DNA of 64,000 bases, from contig JBCBUL010000005.1 in assembly GCA_039818165.1 (NCBI GenBank), positions 1 through 64,000 on the forward strand. The letters are read 5' to 3'. Origin of the DNA: UBA5336 sp039818165. Its GTDB lineage: Bacteria > Pseudomonadota > Alphaproteobacteria > Caulobacterales > Hyphomonadaceae. The position numbers were made by a program, and so were the translations under genes. Below, piece after piece: positions 63,224-64,000 of this stretch (its first letter is position 1; every line of letters begins with the position of its first letter). Below the pieces are notes generated by a model. The model ran no database searches. It was not told the DNA's origin and worked only from the letters and a program-made list of their open reading frames with translations.

Positions 63224-63951
63224 ACCTGTTCCACGACGAAGAAACCGGTCCTCAGGAGCCCGTGCCCGGTCTACCCGAAGCCCTTCCCGAGGGAGAGCGT
63301 ATCCTTTGGCAAGGCGGCCCTTCGGCCAAGGCGCTGGCGGTGCATGCTTTCCATGTGCGCTTCGTGGCCGGCTACTTCGTCGTGGCCACGGCCTGGCGTC
63401 TGGCAGTTATGTCCGGCAACGGAGCTGTAGCGGCTGACATGGCGAGCGTAGCAGCAACATCGCTGGCCACCTGCGCGGCGGCTCTCGCAATCCTGTACGC
63501 CATTGCGTGGGCCATGGCGCGCGCGGCAATTTTCACGATCACCGACGCCCGCATCGTGATGCGCTACGGCAGTGCGATCCGGAAATATGTGAACCTGCCT
63601 TTCTCCAGGATCACTTCAGCCGATGTGCGCCGTTACGGGAAAACGGCTGGCGATATCGCGATCACGGCCAATGGCCCCGGCGCAGTCGGCTACATCCACC
63701 TATGGCCATTTGCCCGGCCCCTGAAATTCGCGAAACCCCAACCAACACTAAGGGGTCTTCCGGATGCAGGCGCGCCTGCGGGCGTGTTGAAGTCCGCCAT
63801 GCAAGCCTTCCTGGAAAAGGCCGAAACCGCTCGCGAGGCCGTATTGAAACCCGTCGAGGACCCCACGCGCGAAGCACCGGTCCCGGAACATACCGGCTCT
63901 GCGCCCAAGCCGCGCTATGTGCGCATCCCTGCCCAACGCGGCGCAGCCTGA
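63220..63951 (+). CDS. puhB: Photosynthetic complex assembly protein PuhB
   Basis: A 243-residue membrane protein with a bacterial PH-like domain. Seen: LPEGERILWQGGPSAKALAV, hydrophobic helices near residues 45-65 and 75-100, ITDARIVMRYGSAIRKYVNL. PuhB is needed for reaction-centre and H-subunit assembly. Followed after 13 bases by puhC. Confidence 0.92.
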   Translation: MNLFHDEETGPQEPVPGLPEALPEGERILWQGGPSAKALAVHAFHVRFVAGYFVVATAWRLAVMSGNGAVAADMASVAATSLATCAAALAILYAIAWAMARAAIFTITDARIVMRYGSAIRKYVNLPFSRITSADVRRYGKTAGDIAITANGPGAVGYIHLWPFARPLKFAKPQPTLRGLPDAGAPAGVLKSAMQAFLEKAETAREAVLKPVEDPTREAPVPEHTGSAPKPRYVRIPAQRGAA

Positions 63952-63964
63952 AGGACATACAGCC

Positions 63965-64000
63965 ATGGCAGATCACGCACACACAGGCGAGCACCACGAT
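63965..64000 (+). CDS. puhC: Start of puhC (photosynthetic complex assembly protein), cut by window edge
   Basis: Only 12 codons are visible (MADHAHTGEHHD) after an AAGGA ribosome binding site, 13 bases past puhB. The identity rests on the conserved puhA-puhB-puhC order, not on sequence similarity. Confidence 0.55.
   Translation, partial: MADHAHTGEHHD

Overview
The window holds an almost complete alphaproteobacterial photosynthesis gene cluster (PGC, about 18.6-64 kb). It is preceded by an RND efflux pair, a few stand-alone genes, an IS-scarred junction and a valine-catabolism locus. The organism is most likely an aerobic anoxygenic phototrophic alphaproteobacterium with a type-2 reaction centre and bacteriochlorophyll a. 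The evidence is pufBALM, puhABC, both dark-operative reductases (BchLNB and BchXYZ), and the PpsR/AerR regulator pair. No gene identifies the genus. LH2 (pucBA), pufC, acsF/bchE, crtA and hemA are not in this window; acsF, hemA and others may lie beyond the right edge, where puhC is cut.

Layout. (1) 1-7261: minus-strand valine/branched-chain catabolism genes (aldehyde dehydrogenase fragment, mmsB, 3-hydroxyisobutyryl-CoA hydrolase, acyl-CoA dehydrogenase, enoyl-CoA hydratase, mmsA) with a divergent LysR regulator. Base composition here looks lower in GC than the rest. (2) 7266-9188: two IS6-like elements back to back, the left one truncated, abutting a radical SAM gene that has lost its 5' end including the cluster-binding cysteines. 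(3) 9.3-13.8 kb: a BTAD/TPR regulator, a SnoaL-like protein and a lipoprotein with one haem motif. (4) 14.1-18.5 kb: RND adaptor plus permease. (5) 18.6-37.8 kb: idi, a lipid-anchored cytochrome c, bchI-bchD-bchO, a DUF3422 gene, crtI-crtB, a tiny membrane protein, crtC and crtD (reverse), crtE-crtF, then an unusual insert (lipoprotein, proline iminopeptidase, ATP-grasp protein, cytochrome P450, multi-pass membrane protein). (6) 37.9-45.6 kb: bchCXYZ, a small ORF in the pufQ position, pufBALM. (7) 45.7-51.9 kb, reverse: bchG-bch2-bchP-small ORF, and aerR-ppsR. (8) 52.3-64 kb: bchFNBHLM-lhaA-puhABC, largely overlapping.

How it works together. Idi and CrtE supply prenyl diphosphates; CrtB, I, C, D and F build acyclic spirilloxanthin-type carotenoids. 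BchIDH, M, LNB, F, XYZ, C, G and P make bacteriochlorophyll a. PufBA form LH1, PufLM and PuhA form the reaction centre, and LhaA, Bch2 and PuhB/C help assembly. PpsR and AerR would give oxygen and light control. Operator-like pairs built on an invariant core gACA-N7/8-TGTc occur upstream of crtD/crtE, bchC, crtI and bchG. A hydrophilic Ala/Asp-rich linker tethers a class I cytochrome c to a lipid anchor; with no pufC present, it is a good candidate for the electron donor to the reaction centre.
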